Source: Methylomicrobium lacus LW14 (GTDB taxonomy: Bacteria > Pseudomonadota > Gammaproteobacteria > Methylococcales > Methylomonadaceae). Taken from it: a stretch of 64,000 nucleotides of DNA. The stretch lies in assembly GCF_000527095.1 (NCBI RefSeq), contig NZ_AZUN01000001.1:3733501-3797500 (forward strand). The letters are read 5' to 3'. The notes under the pieces are model-generated. The model had not been told where the DNA came from. It did not search any database and was given only the letters and a program-made list of their open reading frames with translations. Below, one piece after another: positions 1 to 8,105 of the stretch. Numbering within the stretch: the stretch's first letter is position 1; each line of letters begins with the position of its first letter. A program made the translations under genes and the position numbers.

Positions 1-148
1 TTCGTTGGTAGGCTTGGATGTCTAACTGAATCCGATAAAAGCCATTCAGGACTGTCTCGATCAAAACAGCCCGGTTTTCGGGGTGCCGGTCCATCCACGC
101 GATGAGGTAGGGGGGCAATTTGATGCTAATGGGTTCTCGCCATTCCAG
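1..148 (-). CDS. Ribbon-helix-helix-like protein, cut by window edge
   Basis: A reading frame runs off the left edge on the minus strand. Its visible part contains ISIKLPPYLIAWMD followed by PENRAVLIETVL. This looks like the strand-then-two-helices pattern of CopG/MetJ-type DNA-binding proteins, usually autoregulators or antitoxins. No ATG or GTG lies in frame after the stop at 161-163; possible starts are CTG at 148, ATT at 130 or TTG at 118. An ATG at 143 in the adjacent frame would give a natural MAR start if one base were added or lost, so an indel is possible. It overlaps the end of the upstream pilus gene. The fold assignment is from pattern only. Confidence 0.4.
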   Translation of the reverse strand, partial: MEWREPISIKLPPYLIAWMDRHPENRAVLIETVLNGFYRIQLDIQAYQR

Positions 149-653
149 GCATGCTCTTCGTCACGCCAAACCAGGTCACAGTAGCAACTAGAGACAGGCC
201 AGTGGTGGCGCGAGAAATTTCAAGGTGGTCCCATGTTAGTAACCCTAATTTGCCCTGGGTAATCCGATGTAGAAAGGTTAATAAATCCATTTCGTGAGGA
301 AATGTTGCCGATATTTTGGCCGTCAATTTTTTGCCGTTGTCCAATTTGCTCCATTCATCGTCCTGTAAGGAAAATGAAAACTCCTTACCCAGGGCAGAGA
401 ATAAATCCAAAGTTCTAACTCTGTTAAGATCAAAAAATCCAGAATTGCGAAGCATATTAATTCTGTATTTGGTTTCAGAATTTTCAGTTTTAATGCGCTC
501 TATCTCCGATTTACCCCTCTCCAAATTCGCTTTTGCCAGATCAACCAAGGCAGATTGTTGGGACGAGAATTTTTCCGCCTGCCGCCACACAAAATATCCG
601 CCACCACAGCTCCCCAAAAAAATCAAAATTGAAAGAATGACTCGCATCATCAA
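126..653 (-). CDS. GspM/PilO-like inner-membrane pilus assembly protein
   Basis: A protein of 175 residues with one N-terminal membrane segment (about residues 4-23) followed by a charged coiled coil (about 30-65) and a small C-terminal domain. This is the layout of the GspM/PilO group, which sits in the inner membrane and partners GspL/PilN proteins in pilus and type II secretion platforms. Its start overlaps the stop of the upstream gene by 4 bases (650-653), so the two are probably translationally coupled. There is no diagnostic motif; the call rests on topology and position in a type IVb pilus cluster. It could be the functional equivalent of R64 PilP. Confidence 0.5.
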   Translation of the reverse strand: MMMRVILSILIFLGSCGGGYFVWRQAEKFSSQQSALVDLAKANLERGKSEIERIKTENSETKYRINMLRNSGFFDLNRVRTLDLFSALGKEFSFSLQDDEWSKLDNGKKLTAKISATFPHEMDLLTFLHRITQGKLGLLTWDHLEISRATTGLSLVATVTWFGVTKSMPGMARTH

Positions 654-1957
654 ATGGCTCTCCGCATGCTAACAAGAATTTGGAAAGGCATTGACGTCAA
701 CGAAGCCGCTGGCTCGGTGATGCTAGCGTTGCTGTCTCCCACAATAAAACCCAAGGTCTCGATTTTAGCGCTCTCGACAATGGCAGGATTCTTCTCGGAC
801 AACAGATTACAAAATCCCTGTAAGAATTTGAGCGTTGCAGAGTAAACTTTTCCTGATTGGAAAACCGGGGTCACCGTGCCGAACATCGTCATAACGGAAC
901 CCCCCCGATCATCAGCCCTGACAATCGATATTTTTTCAAGATTAATCCTTTCGCCAAGCCCGGCATTTGCGATAACCTGAAAGCCATCCTGCAAACTGGG
1001 CGCTCCGCTGATAGAGTCCGCCACGGTCAACGCCGTTCTCAAAAAAGCCTCGTTACCCAACAGGACCTCGCGCGACGTATCGATCTTGGCAACCAAAGCT
1101 CGACGCTCTTCCTCAACCCTAAAAAATGCGTCTTGATTAGCCACCCCGGAACGATAGAGCCCGCCGGCAAACCACAAACTTCCAATTGCCACGCCAATTG
1201 CGCAAGTATAAAAAAATGCACCAATTCGTCTATCCCTAGAGGAGCGCCGCATTTCCTCCGTCGCAAAATTGGGCGAAGACCGGATGATTTTCGGGTGGCA
1301 AAAAATTACCTCAGGAAATTCACTAACGACCGGTCTATCGATCATGAATTTAGCCCCGATTTCCAACCAAGATGAGGCCTGCGCGCCATTCCACTCACAG
1401 TCGATGGTAATGATGCCTTTTCCTCCCCAGCGTCGCCCTAACCAGGATTGAATTACCCTACCAATTTCCACAAGATCAGCACCAGCGCAATCATGATACC
1501 CGACAATAACTCCGTGATAATCAATGACGACAAGATGCCGCGAACCGTGAAGTTCGAACAAGACAATTTGATCTGTCCACCCCATCAATTCGGCTATATT
1601 TTCGACGCCCATTACCCACCACTTCATATCTTCGCTGCTGAAGTCTCGTGAACTATCCATTTTCGCGAAGCACCAAACTGCGCTATTATTCTCAGATAAG
1701 GATCCAATCATTATTGAAATAGCTAAGTCGCTCGATCCCGAAAATTCCTTGATTTTGCGACGTAGCATCATATTTCCAGATTTTCCCTTTACCATTGGCA
1801 AAGTTTGAACTGAAATTTCACCTCCAACGCCAAATACAACAGGACCATCAATAACACCTTGCCCATCAAACCTTTCGTAAAACCTCAAGTTACCAAATAA
1901 ATCCCACTTACTAACCCTTACCTCTCCATCTTTGCCAACAAAATAAATTTTATTCAC
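650..1957 (-). CDS. GspL/PilO-like inner-membrane platform protein of the type IVb pilus
   Basis: About 435 residues from a GTG start at 1957: a cytoplasmic N-terminal part of about 240 residues, one membrane segment (about 245-267), a short coiled coil and a periplasmic C-terminal domain. This matches the bitopic platform proteins (GspL, PilM-PilN fusions, R64 PilO, BfpC) that link the ATPase to the periplasmic machinery. The frame stays open up to 2113, but GTG 1957 is preceded by a good CGGAG site. The extension would also have to be read across a strong intrinsic terminator at 2066-2107, so the shorter start is preferred. Sequence similarity to any named family is weak by eye. Confidence 0.55.
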   Translation of the reverse strand: MNKIYFVGKDGEVRVSKWDLFGNLRFYERFDGQGVIDGPVVFGVGGEISVQTLPMVKGKSGNMMLRRKIKEFSGSSDLAISIMIGSLSENNSAVWCFAKMDSSRDFSSEDMKWWVMGVENIAELMGWTDQIVLFELHGSRHLVVIDYHGVIVGYHDCAGADLVEIGRVIQSWLGRRWGGKGIITIDCEWNGAQASSWLEIGAKFMIDRPVVSEFPEVIFCHPKIIRSSPNFATEEMRRSSRDRRIGAFFYTCAIGVAIGSLWFAGGLYRSGVANQDAFFRVEEERRALVAKIDTSREVLLGNEAFLRTALTVADSISGAPSLQDGFQVIANAGLGERINLEKISIVRADDRGGSVMTMFGTVTPVFQSGKVYSATLKFLQGFCNLLSEKNPAIVESAKIETLGFIVGDSNASITEPAASLTSMPFQILVSMRRAI

Positions 1958-2065
1958 AGCACTACTCCGTAAAAAATTGTTATGACGTAATATCAATGAC
2001 AGAGGAAATGCTTTTGTAAGTATCCGGGCAATATGGTAGGTTTTCGGCAGATGTCGAGTAGCGAA

Positions 2066-2107
2066 TAATAAAAAAATGCCGGCGGCTAAATTGAATAGCC
2101 GCCGGCA
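2066..2107 (-). terminator. Intrinsic terminator within the pilus cluster
   Basis: Two perfect 12-base arms (TGCCGGCGGCTA at 2077-2088 and its complement at 2096-2107) around a 7-base loop. On the minus strand they are followed by a run of seven T. It lies just after the gene ending at 2132 and would separate the distal genes (650-1957 and 126-653) from the rest of the cluster, or attenuate them. Confidence 0.85.
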
Positions 2108-2131
2108 AGGCACCTTGGGAGTGAGCTTTTT

Positions 2132-2437
2132 TTACATTCTGGTCTGATTTGTTTGGCTCAGGTTAGGAGTGTTAGTTTTATCAGTTTCACCACCGCCAGC
2201 ATTTGTTTTTTGCTCTTTGGATTCCGGTTTTGTCTTAGTAGAAATGCCTTCCAATTCTTTCTCGGCCTTTGCAACGGCTTTTTCCAACAACGGCACCAGA
2301 AGATCGTTTACGTCGAATTCCAAGTCGGCCTCGTTGGCGAGCTCCTGGACATTGCGCAACCTTTCGTGCAAAGATTTCGACAATTTCAATGCTACTGTTT
2401 GAAACTCGTTTTTTTTGAGCGGTTTTAAAATACCCAT
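2132..2437 (-). CDS. Small unknown protein of the pilus cluster, possible DNA-binding
   Basis: 101 residues. The first 65 are helical and amphipathic, with a pattern (FQTVALKLSKSLHERLRNV) resembling the strand and first helix of ribbon-helix-helix proteins. The last 30 are polar and disordered, rich in Thr, Asn and Gln. It lies 8 bases after the preceding gene and is followed by a strong terminator at 2066-2107. It could be a mobility-element regulator or accessory protein. Function unknown. Confidence 0.5.
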   Translation of the reverse strand: MGILKPLKKNEFQTVALKLSKSLHERLRNVQELANEADLEFDVNDLLVPLLEKAVAKAEKELEGISTKTKPESKEQKTNAGGGETDKTNTPNLSQTNQTRM

Positions 2438-2445
2438 AAGATTTC

Positions 2446-2847
2446 TTACCTCGTTTTCATAAAGTCGATGTATTCCAGCCAGGCTTCACCTTTGTCTATC
2501 CAATCCAAAAATTTTTGGCAGGCGGAAGAGAGAATGTGGGCTTGAAGAATCAGTACAATTTCCTCGATGCGCATGGAATCGGAAAAATCCTGCTCTTCTG
2601 CAAGCCGAATTAACTCGCTCGGAAGCACCCCGGCGATTTTTTCATCCCCGTCATCCTCAAGATGAAAGCAAAATCCCTTGTTTTCTTCCTCGTTGTCCAC
2701 CGCAACCAACTCACCGCGCTCGCCGACCCAAATCAATTTTTCGGCAGGCTCCCCATTCAAATCGATGAAGACCCGTATCCCGTTGGCCCAAATGAGTTGT
2801 TTCAATTTTTCATTAACTTCGTGTTGTCTGATCATGGCGCAATCCAC
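2446..2847 (-). CDS. Unknown acidic cytoplasmic protein
   Basis: 133 residues from a GTG at 2847; an internal ATG at 2835 gives 129 residues, and neither has a clear ribosome binding site. It is acidic, without signal peptide or membrane segment, and holds a run of Glu/Asp near residues 50-68. It lies between the minor pilin gene and the small gene at 2132-2437, with short gaps and the same strand, so it is part of the accessory-element operon. I do not recognise a family. Confidence 0.5.
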   Translation of the reverse strand: MDCAMIRQHEVNEKLKQLIWANGIRVFIDLNGEPAEKLIWVGERGELVAVDNEEENKGFCFHLEDDGDEKIAGVLPSELIRLAEEQDFSDSMRIEEIVLILQAHILSSACQKFLDWIDKGEAWLEYIDFMKTR

Positions 2848-2868
2848 TGTGTTGATGACAAGTTAATA

Positions 2869-3567
2869 TCAGCGAGACAGGAAATGGTCGGTGCCATCGC
2901 TACCGGCCATTTTTCCGATCAAAAGCTCGGTCGATAAAAACTCGACCACATCATCAAATTCGCCGCCGGGAAAATTTGGCTGATCCAGCGCAGGCCGCTG
3001 GAAATATTGGGCGCCGACTGCATTGCTGTCCTCGTCCCGGTTGGACGCGGATAAGTCAGCTCGCGCTTCGCCATTTCCCTGTGTTCCCCAGTTTCGTTTT
3101 CCGTGTGAGACAATGACTGCCGCCGCCGATGTGCTCAACGCGATCTCTTCGCCTTTCATCGTCCTGGTAGAAATTTGCAGATTGCCCTCGCTGCTGTTAT
3201 CGACTGCGACAGCGAGGTTTTCCGAAACGGAATAGCTTAAGAGTTGGCCGTAGGGATCCATCCTGGACAGGGAAATCGTGGTCCAAGGCAGGAAACCCCG
3301 GCATTGGCCGTTGTCGCCAACACAGCCAGACGCCTCGCTACCATCAAATGCGGAAACCGCAGGCCTGGGCAGACGGCCGTTTTTGATCGCAAACCCGATG
3401 AGAGCGGATTTGGCATCCTTGATCATTTGCTCATTCTGTTTGGCCTGATTGCGCTCAATCATTCGAGATGCAAGCGGAAGACCGAGATCCGCGGTTAAAA
3501 TCCCAACCACAGCCAGGGCGATTGAAAGTTCTAGTAAGGTAAATCCAAAATTTTTTTCAATCAGCAT
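2869..3567 (-). CDS. Type IV prepilin-like protein (minor pilin)
   Basis: 232 residues from ATG 3567, which has an AAAGGAG site 7 bases upstream. The N-terminus carries a class III prepilin signal: a short leader ending in Gly8, then FTLLELS with Glu at +5 and a hydrophobic helix (about 9-30). Prepilin peptidase would cut after Gly8. The C-terminal part holds a Cys pair (CVGDNGQC) and a Trp/Pro-rich region, as in minor pilins or pseudopilins that prime assembly or sit at the tip. The gene overlaps the upstream gene by 11 bases. The major subunit is probably the divergent prepilin at 11097-11765. Confidence 0.8.
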   Translation of the reverse strand: MLIEKNFGFTLLELSIALAVVGILTADLGLPLASRMIERNQAKQNEQMIKDAKSALIGFAIKNGRLPRPAVSAFDGSEASGCVGDNGQCRGFLPWTTISLSRMDPYGQLLSYSVSENLAVAVDNSSEGNLQISTRTMKGEEIALSTSAAAVIVSHGKRNWGTQGNGEARADLSASNRDEDSNAVGAQYFQRPALDQPNFPGGEFDDVVEFLSTELLIGKMAGSDGTDHFLSR

Positions 3568-3877
3568 CAAACAGCTCCTTTGAATTCGACCTGCGGCCAA
3601 AACCTCCAGGTTTATGTATGGACTGGGGCATCGATTTGATAATGATTTGTCGTTTCGGGCCTCCATCAACCCTGATTTCGCCAACCGGCCTTTCAATCGG
3701 TTTCCCGTTACGATCAATCGCACTACGCTCTGCGGGCGTAAAAAAAATTTTTGAATGGCTTAGCAAAGATAATATCCCGGTATTCAATTCTCCTTTTCTG
3801 ACACCGACAACCGCCGACGCGGTAGAGGCTACGCCCAACAGCATGACCATCAACAGTCGCGAATGAATTTTTCTCAT
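3557..3877 (-). CDS. Small secreted pilus-cluster protein
   Basis: About 106 residues from ATG 3877 (an alternative ATG is at 3889). A signal peptide (about residues 1-23, ending in an Ala/Ser-rich cleavage region) leads to a short basic periplasmic protein. It contains FFTPAERSAID, a phrase I associate with small periplasmic proteins near type II secretion or type IV pilus genes. It overlaps the minor pilin gene downstream by 11 bases, so the two are probably coupled. Upstream on the same strand lies the 3.9-4.2 kb palindromic repeat array, which would form its leader. Role unknown; MshK/PilP-like periplasmic partner is a guess. Confidence 0.5.
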   Translation of the reverse strand: MRKIHSRLLMVMLLGVASTASAVVGVRKGELNTGILSLLSHSKIFFTPAERSAIDRNGKPIERPVGEIRVDGGPKRQIIIKSMPQSIHKPGGFGRRSNSKELFDAD

Positions 3878-3936
3878 AACACCCACCAAATAAATTTGAG
3901 CTACAACTCAATATCAAAGGAGCGGGAAACGATTGC

Positions 3937-4170
3937 GATGAAAGTGTCCCAACGTGGGACAGTCAAGAATGGGGTCTATACCTCAGGCATGATGCAAATG
4001 TTTGGAATGAAACTGTCCCAACGTGGGACAGTGAGGAATGTTGGTCTATGCCGCAGGCACGAGGGAAATGTTTGCGATAAAGGTGTCCCAACGTGGGACA
4101 GTAAGGGATGGGACTATGCCCCCAGGCATGAGCGGAATGGCGCGAATAGAATGTGTCCCAACGTGGGACA
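3937..4170. repeat. Four ~70-bp direct repeats with a perfect palindromic core
   Basis: The 17-bp core TGTCCCAACGTGGGACA (7-base arms, ACG spacer) occurs four times without any change at 3945-3961, 4014-4030, 4084-4100 and 4154-4170. Spacings are 69, 70 and 70 bp. Intervening sequence is also related between copies 1-3 (shared pieces such as caggca and aaatgttt) but diverges, so the core is under stronger constraint. The array fills the gap between the genes ending at 4191 and starting at 3877. It could be an operator array, a partition or transfer-origin site, or a chain of RNA hairpins. Confidence 0.9.
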
Positions 4171-4190
4171 CATTGAGAAAGGTGAAATAT

Positions 4191-4952
4191 TTAACCCCAG
4201 CGTTTTTTGATCGGTAAGTTGGCATCGACATCTTCGTCGGAAGGAAAGACAAGAACATCGTAGCCTTCGCCGCAAGTGACGCTATCAATCGGCATCGTCG
4301 CCGGACGCTCAAAAATTAAGCTGGGCGTCCATCCTACAAGTTTTGGGGTGTTCGTACCGTCCAAAATCTCGGTAAACTTATTTGTAACGCCGGGTATCCA
4401 AAGGTTTGCCGTGCCTTTTCGAGGTGGGAATGACATTCTGCATATATCAGCAACGGCGATCTTGACGACAAGGCGAAGAGCGCATGATTCAGGCTTGAAT
4501 GACAAAGGAAAAGTCGAGAATGGAACAAGACCGTGAAAATCCGGATTCAACTTTCCATTAAAACCCTCGAATCCTATTACATTACCCGCAGAATCTTTCT
4601 TCTCGCGCTGAAACTTGAAAATTTCTTTACTCTGAATGAGTTGGGGAATATCCGCTAAGGAGCCAGAGCGCAGAACGTCATCAAGGGTAAGGTCTGTCGC
4701 AGGGTGTTCTAAGTCGGTCGATCTGAAAAGTACCGGATTCACCGTGGGGAATAATACGGATTGAGCAACAACAGGAATTTTTTTCCCGTTGTTAGCTGTA
4801 CAGCCATGAGCAATAACTACGTTATTGCTATTAGTAGTTGTCGAATCAATCAGTTCTTTTTCAATTGATGTATGGCCAAATGAAACAGACGTGGCCGCGC
4901 ATGTAATAAGCAGGGATGAACTCAAAGCCAGTTTCAGCATTTTGTTTTTCAT
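4191..4952 (-). CDS. Secreted protein of unknown function in the pilus cluster
   Basis: 253 residues from ATG 4952, which has an AGGAAAA site. An N-terminal signal peptide (about 1-26) is followed by a protein with three well-spaced Cys (HGCTAN near 50, ESCALR, SVTCGEG), suggesting an exported, possibly disulfide-bonded or surface protein. It lies between the GspF-like platform gene and the palindromic repeat array, in the same orientation. I do not recognise the family. Position suggests a pilus-associated or cell-surface role, but nothing in the sequence shows it. Confidence 0.6.
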   Translation of the reverse strand: MKNKMLKLALSSSLLITCAATSVSFGHTSIEKELIDSTTTNSNNVVIAHGCTANNGKKIPVVAQSVLFPTVNPVLFRSTDLEHPATDLTLDDVLRSGSLADIPQLIQSKEIFKFQREKKDSAGNVIGFEGFNGKLNPDFHGLVPFSTFPLSFKPESCALRLVVKIAVADICRMSFPPRKGTANLWIPGVTNKFTEILDGTNTPKLVGWTPSLIFERPATMPIDSVTCGEGYDVLVFPSDEDVDANLPIKKRWG

Positions 4953-4981
4953 AAGTTTTCCTGTAAAAATCTGGATTTTGA

Positions 4982-6184
4982 TTATTGGATGGTTGAAACG
5001 GCGTCGTAAATCGGCAACACCACGCCGCATACCATTGCCGCAAACATACCACCCAGGATCAATATCAAAACCTGGGGAAGAGCGCCGAGCAGACTGTCAA
5101 TCCGCTTTTGCAATCGTTTTGAAAGAAGGGATTCGGCACGTAAGAGGGCCGCGCCCAACATCCCCGATTTTTCGCCTATCCTGACAATCTTCAACGTTTG
5201 TTGGGGAAATAGCCCGAATTCGCACAACATCTCTCCAAAACTTTTACCCAAATGAAGACCGCGACTGACCCGATCGAGGCCTTTTTTTAGAATAGGGTCG
5301 GCAGCCGTCGATGCGCTAAGATCGACCGCCTTGTCGAGCGAAATGCCCGCACGATACAATCCGCCGATCATGGCCAGCAGCTGAACGCGCTCGCTCATCC
5401 GATAAGCGGCAAAAATCCACCCAACGTATCGGCTTATCACCATTTTGGCCGCCTCGACTCGCAAGATAAGCAGCAAAAGAATGGTGATTCCCAACCCAAT
5501 ACCCAAAATCAATTGCCAATGCAACGTGCAGAGCCGGGAGACCTCGCCTAAAAATGTAATGTGCTCCGGAGGCTTTACGCCGGCATCAGCCAGAAAGGCG
5601 ATGAAACGCGGTACCAAATAAATGATCCAGACTCCGAGGGCTGTCAAAGCGGCAAGTGAAGTCAAGAGCGGGCCAATCAACGCGTGAAGAATCTTTGATT
5701 TAACCTCCACGCGGCGACGTAAAATTTTAGCCGCGCAGAGCAGGGCGGTTCCCATGTCGCCCGATGTCTCGCCAGCTTGAATTAAACCGGCCGAAACCGG
5801 GTCCATCGCCCGCGCTTCACGGGCAACACAAACGGACAGCGGTTCCCCTCGCGTTACCCCGTCGAACAATTTTTCAGCTAATCTCGAAGAGGCGGTTTTC
5901 TGCTTGACTTCGCTCTCAATCATTTCTTCGAGCGCTTCTCCAATCGGAATGCCAGACTCGAGCATTTCGCCAACCGACTCCAAAAATTCAGCTCGTTCAT
6001 TGTCGTTCATCGAAATGGCATGTTTGAAAATCCGCCATTTTTTCGCTGGGCGAGCATCCATTAACAAAAGTCCGCGTTCGATCAGCATGCGCTCCAGTTC
6101 TTCAATATCGGACGCCTCCGCTTCGCCTTCCGTCAAGCGCTTGAAATCGGCACTGTTGACGGCAACATACGTAAAACGGCTCAT
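4982..6184 (-). CDS. pilR: GspF/PilR-type polytopic platform protein
   Basis: 400 residues with two related helical halves separated by membrane segments (about 180-205 and 225-250) and a last hydrophobic segment at about 370-395 ending in VVLPIYDAVS. This is the GspF/PilC/PilR layout. The first half has GEMLESGIPIGEALE and the second GGLYRAGISLDKAV, the duplicated T2SSF signature. These proteins sit in the inner membrane and couple the ATPase to pilin extraction. The gene follows the ATPase gene by 37 bases, the order pilQ-pilR known from R64/ColIb-type thin pili. Confidence 0.88.
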   Translation of the reverse strand: MSRFTYVAVNSADFKRLTEGEAEASDIEELERMLIERGLLLMDARPAKKWRIFKHAISMNDNERAEFLESVGEMLESGIPIGEALEEMIESEVKQKTASSRLAEKLFDGVTRGEPLSVCVAREARAMDPVSAGLIQAGETSGDMGTALLCAAKILRRRVEVKSKILHALIGPLLTSLAALTALGVWIIYLVPRFIAFLADAGVKPPEHITFLGEVSRLCTLHWQLILGIGLGITILLLLILRVEAAKMVISRYVGWIFAAYRMSERVQLLAMIGGLYRAGISLDKAVDLSASTAADPILKKGLDRVSRGLHLGKSFGEMLCEFGLFPQQTLKIVRIGEKSGMLGAALLRAESLLSKRLQKRIDSLLGALPQVLILILGGMFAAMVCGVVLPIYDAVSTIQ

Positions 6185-6221
6185 AAGATGAAATTTTTCA
6201 CTGAAAAACTGAAAAAATTAT

Positions 6222-7712
6222 TCATAGGTCTATCCCGAGAACACGTATCAATTCCTGTTTTGAGGTTACCTGCTGCTGTACCAGCTCGCGAGCGCGATTT
6301 TCCAGGGAAACAAGGGGCGCTTGATAACCACTGCACGTCTCGATGATCTCCATTGCGGCGATGCGGCCGCTGTAGCCTGAACCCCGACACAGCCGGCATT
6401 CGGTTTCTTGGCTTCGTTCGTGGACGCAATGACAAACGCGCCTGAACAATCGAGTTGAAATAATGCCCTTGATGACCCTGTCGAAAGTTTGCGCGGAGGC
6501 GCCCAATTCGAGGAATCGATTCTGGACGCCGGCGGCTGAATGACAATGGATGGTGGTCAGAACCCGATGACCCGTCAACGCGGCCGAAACCGCAAGCACC
6601 GCGGTTTCCTCATCACGGATCTCGCCGATGATGATCAGATCCGGATCGTGCCGCAAAATGCTTTTTAAACCTGAAGCCCACGAAAGTTTGTCAGAAACCG
6701 CGCACTGGCGAACCCCGGGAAGCCGGTACTCAGGCGGATCCTCCAGCGAAACGGCAGACATTCTGTCGCCTTTCAAAAGGTGCTTGGCCAACGCCGCCAG
6801 GAGGGTTGTCTTGCCGCTGCCAGTCGGTCCCGACACCACAATAAGCCCGCCGCCAGCACTTTTGCGGCAGATGTTATACAGAGCTTCCCTATCATCGCTG
6901 ACCAGATCCATTTCCTCCAACGCCAACGCGTCCCCATGCAATAACGCGCGAATGACAATGGATTCTCCTACCTGGGTAGGGAGAAACGAGAGCCGGAACG
7001 ATATCTTTTTATCGCCGAATAACCGTTCAAACTGACCGTCCTGGGGCAAGCGCGTGTTCGCAATATCGCAGCCGCTTAACACCTTCAAATAATTTGCTAC
7101 CCCGGCATTCAAGTCGACATGCAGCGATTTGACGTGCTGCATTACCCCATCAATTCGGTAATATAAACGCGTGATGCCGCAGCCGGGCACAAAATGAATA
7201 TCCGACGCGCCCATGCGAACGCCATGCGTCAAAACGGCCTCGACGATTTCAACCACTTGGTTTTCGAGGCCGGTATGAAAAAGCGAGCGGATCCACAGCG
7301 AGTCGCCGCCGTATATCTTCACTAACCCTTCGTCGATCAATTTTGAAGTGGCCAGCCGCAAGTCGATCTGGGTGAGTTTTGTCTCTTTTCGAATGATGTC
7401 CGCGACATGAATTTTGGTCGGATCGTCTATGACGAAGACCTGTTTGTTCTTGATTAACAGTGGCAAAATGCGATGCTGCGTTGCAACGTTGGCAGAGAGG
7501 AGCGGCTCCTCGGCAAGTCCGTCAAGGAGATGAATCGTCTGTAATTGATATTGCTCGGCAAGTCCGCGCACAAGCTGGTCTTCGCTCAATAAACCCATTG
7601 CCAGGCAAGTTTCCCCAAAGCGCTTGCCTGTCCTAGGCTGTTCGAACAGCGCAATCTCGCGTTCCTCATTATCGAGAACGCCTTTGTTTATCAAAATCTG
7701 GCCTAATCGCAT
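6222..7712 (-). CDS. pilQ: Type IVb pilus assembly ATPase (PilQ/GspE family)
   Basis: 496 residues. It has an N-terminal GspE N1-type domain, a Walker A GPTGSGKTTLL near residue 293, a degenerate Walker B LIIIGEIRDEE near 357, a His-box (LTGHRVLTTIH) and a zinc-type tetracysteine region CHC...CRLC near 425-445. The tetracysteine is typical of assembly (GspE/PilB) rather than retraction ATPases. It powers pilin polymerisation at the cytoplasmic face together with the PilR-like protein encoded next. Its start overlaps the upstream gene by 10 bases. Confidence 0.9.
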   Translation of the reverse strand: MRLGQILINKGVLDNEEREIALFEQPRTGKRFGETCLAMGLLSEDQLVRGLAEQYQLQTIHLLDGLAEEPLLSANVATQHRILPLLIKNKQVFVIDDPTKIHVADIIRKETKLTQIDLRLATSKLIDEGLVKIYGGDSLWIRSLFHTGLENQVVEIVEAVLTHGVRMGASDIHFVPGCGITRLYYRIDGVMQHVKSLHVDLNAGVANYLKVLSGCDIANTRLPQDGQFERLFGDKKISFRLSFLPTQVGESIVIRALLHGDALALEEMDLVSDDREALYNICRKSAGGGLIVVSGPTGSGKTTLLAALAKHLLKGDRMSAVSLEDPPEYRLPGVRQCAVSDKLSWASGLKSILRHDPDLIIIGEIRDEETAVLAVSAALTGHRVLTTIHCHSAAGVQNRFLELGASAQTFDRVIKGIISTRLFRRVCHCVHERSQETECRLCRGSGYSGRIAAMEIIETCSGYQAPLVSLENRARELVQQQVTSKQELIRVLGIDL

Positions 7713-8092
7713 ACGTACTCTTTGTTTTCAAACAACTTGCGTAAAGCGGGTTTGGCCATTTCTAAAACCTGATCCAAATGACCCAGTTCGCGTCTGCCTC
7801 CCATGCTTTTTTCCAAAGCCGTCGCGACCCTCTGCCGGCTCGGCAAATAATTCGTACTACATGGCGTAACGACAACCCGCTCGATCGACACGCCAAATTG
7901 TTCAAATTGCTTTGCCAACCCCAATAATCTTTTGTAAGGCGTGGCCGTTCCGACCAAGCGTGAAGTGGCGTTGGTTAAACCGATGAAAATCAGGTATCCG
8001 CCATTAAACGCATCGCGATTGGGCGCGATATCCAGAATTTTGTCATCGAGGACGCCGTCGTAAATGATGAAGTCCATTGGGTTTCTCTGCAT
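7703..8092 (-). CDS. Unknown pilus-cluster protein between secretin and ATPase
   Basis: 129 residues from ATG 8092, with GAGGAAA upstream; the frame stays open to 8131 but that extension overlaps the secretin gene. It is soluble, with no signal peptide. Features are an IIYDGVLDDKILD N-terminus and a basic C-terminal helix. Its end overlaps the ATPase gene and it lies 13 bases after the secretin gene, so it belongs to the machinery operon. It could be a cytoplasmic ATPase partner such as a PilM/BfpF-region accessory protein, but no family is recognised. Confidence 0.6.
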   Translation of the reverse strand: MQRNPMDFIIYDGVLDDKILDIAPNRDAFNGGYLIFIGLTNATSRLVGTATPYKRLLGLAKQFEQFGVSIERVVVTPCSTNYLPSRQRVATALEKSMGGRRELGHLDQVLEMAKPALRKLFENKEYVCD

Positions 8093-8105
8093 GATATTTT
8101 CCTCC

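Noticed and set aside
1958..2113. N-terminal extension of the GspL-like gene
   Set aside because: Contains an intrinsic terminator and has no ribosome site; GTG 1957 has one.
3937..4170. CRISPR array
   Set aside because: Only four copies, palindromic 17-bp core, and the intervening parts are related to each other rather than unique spacers; no cas genes.
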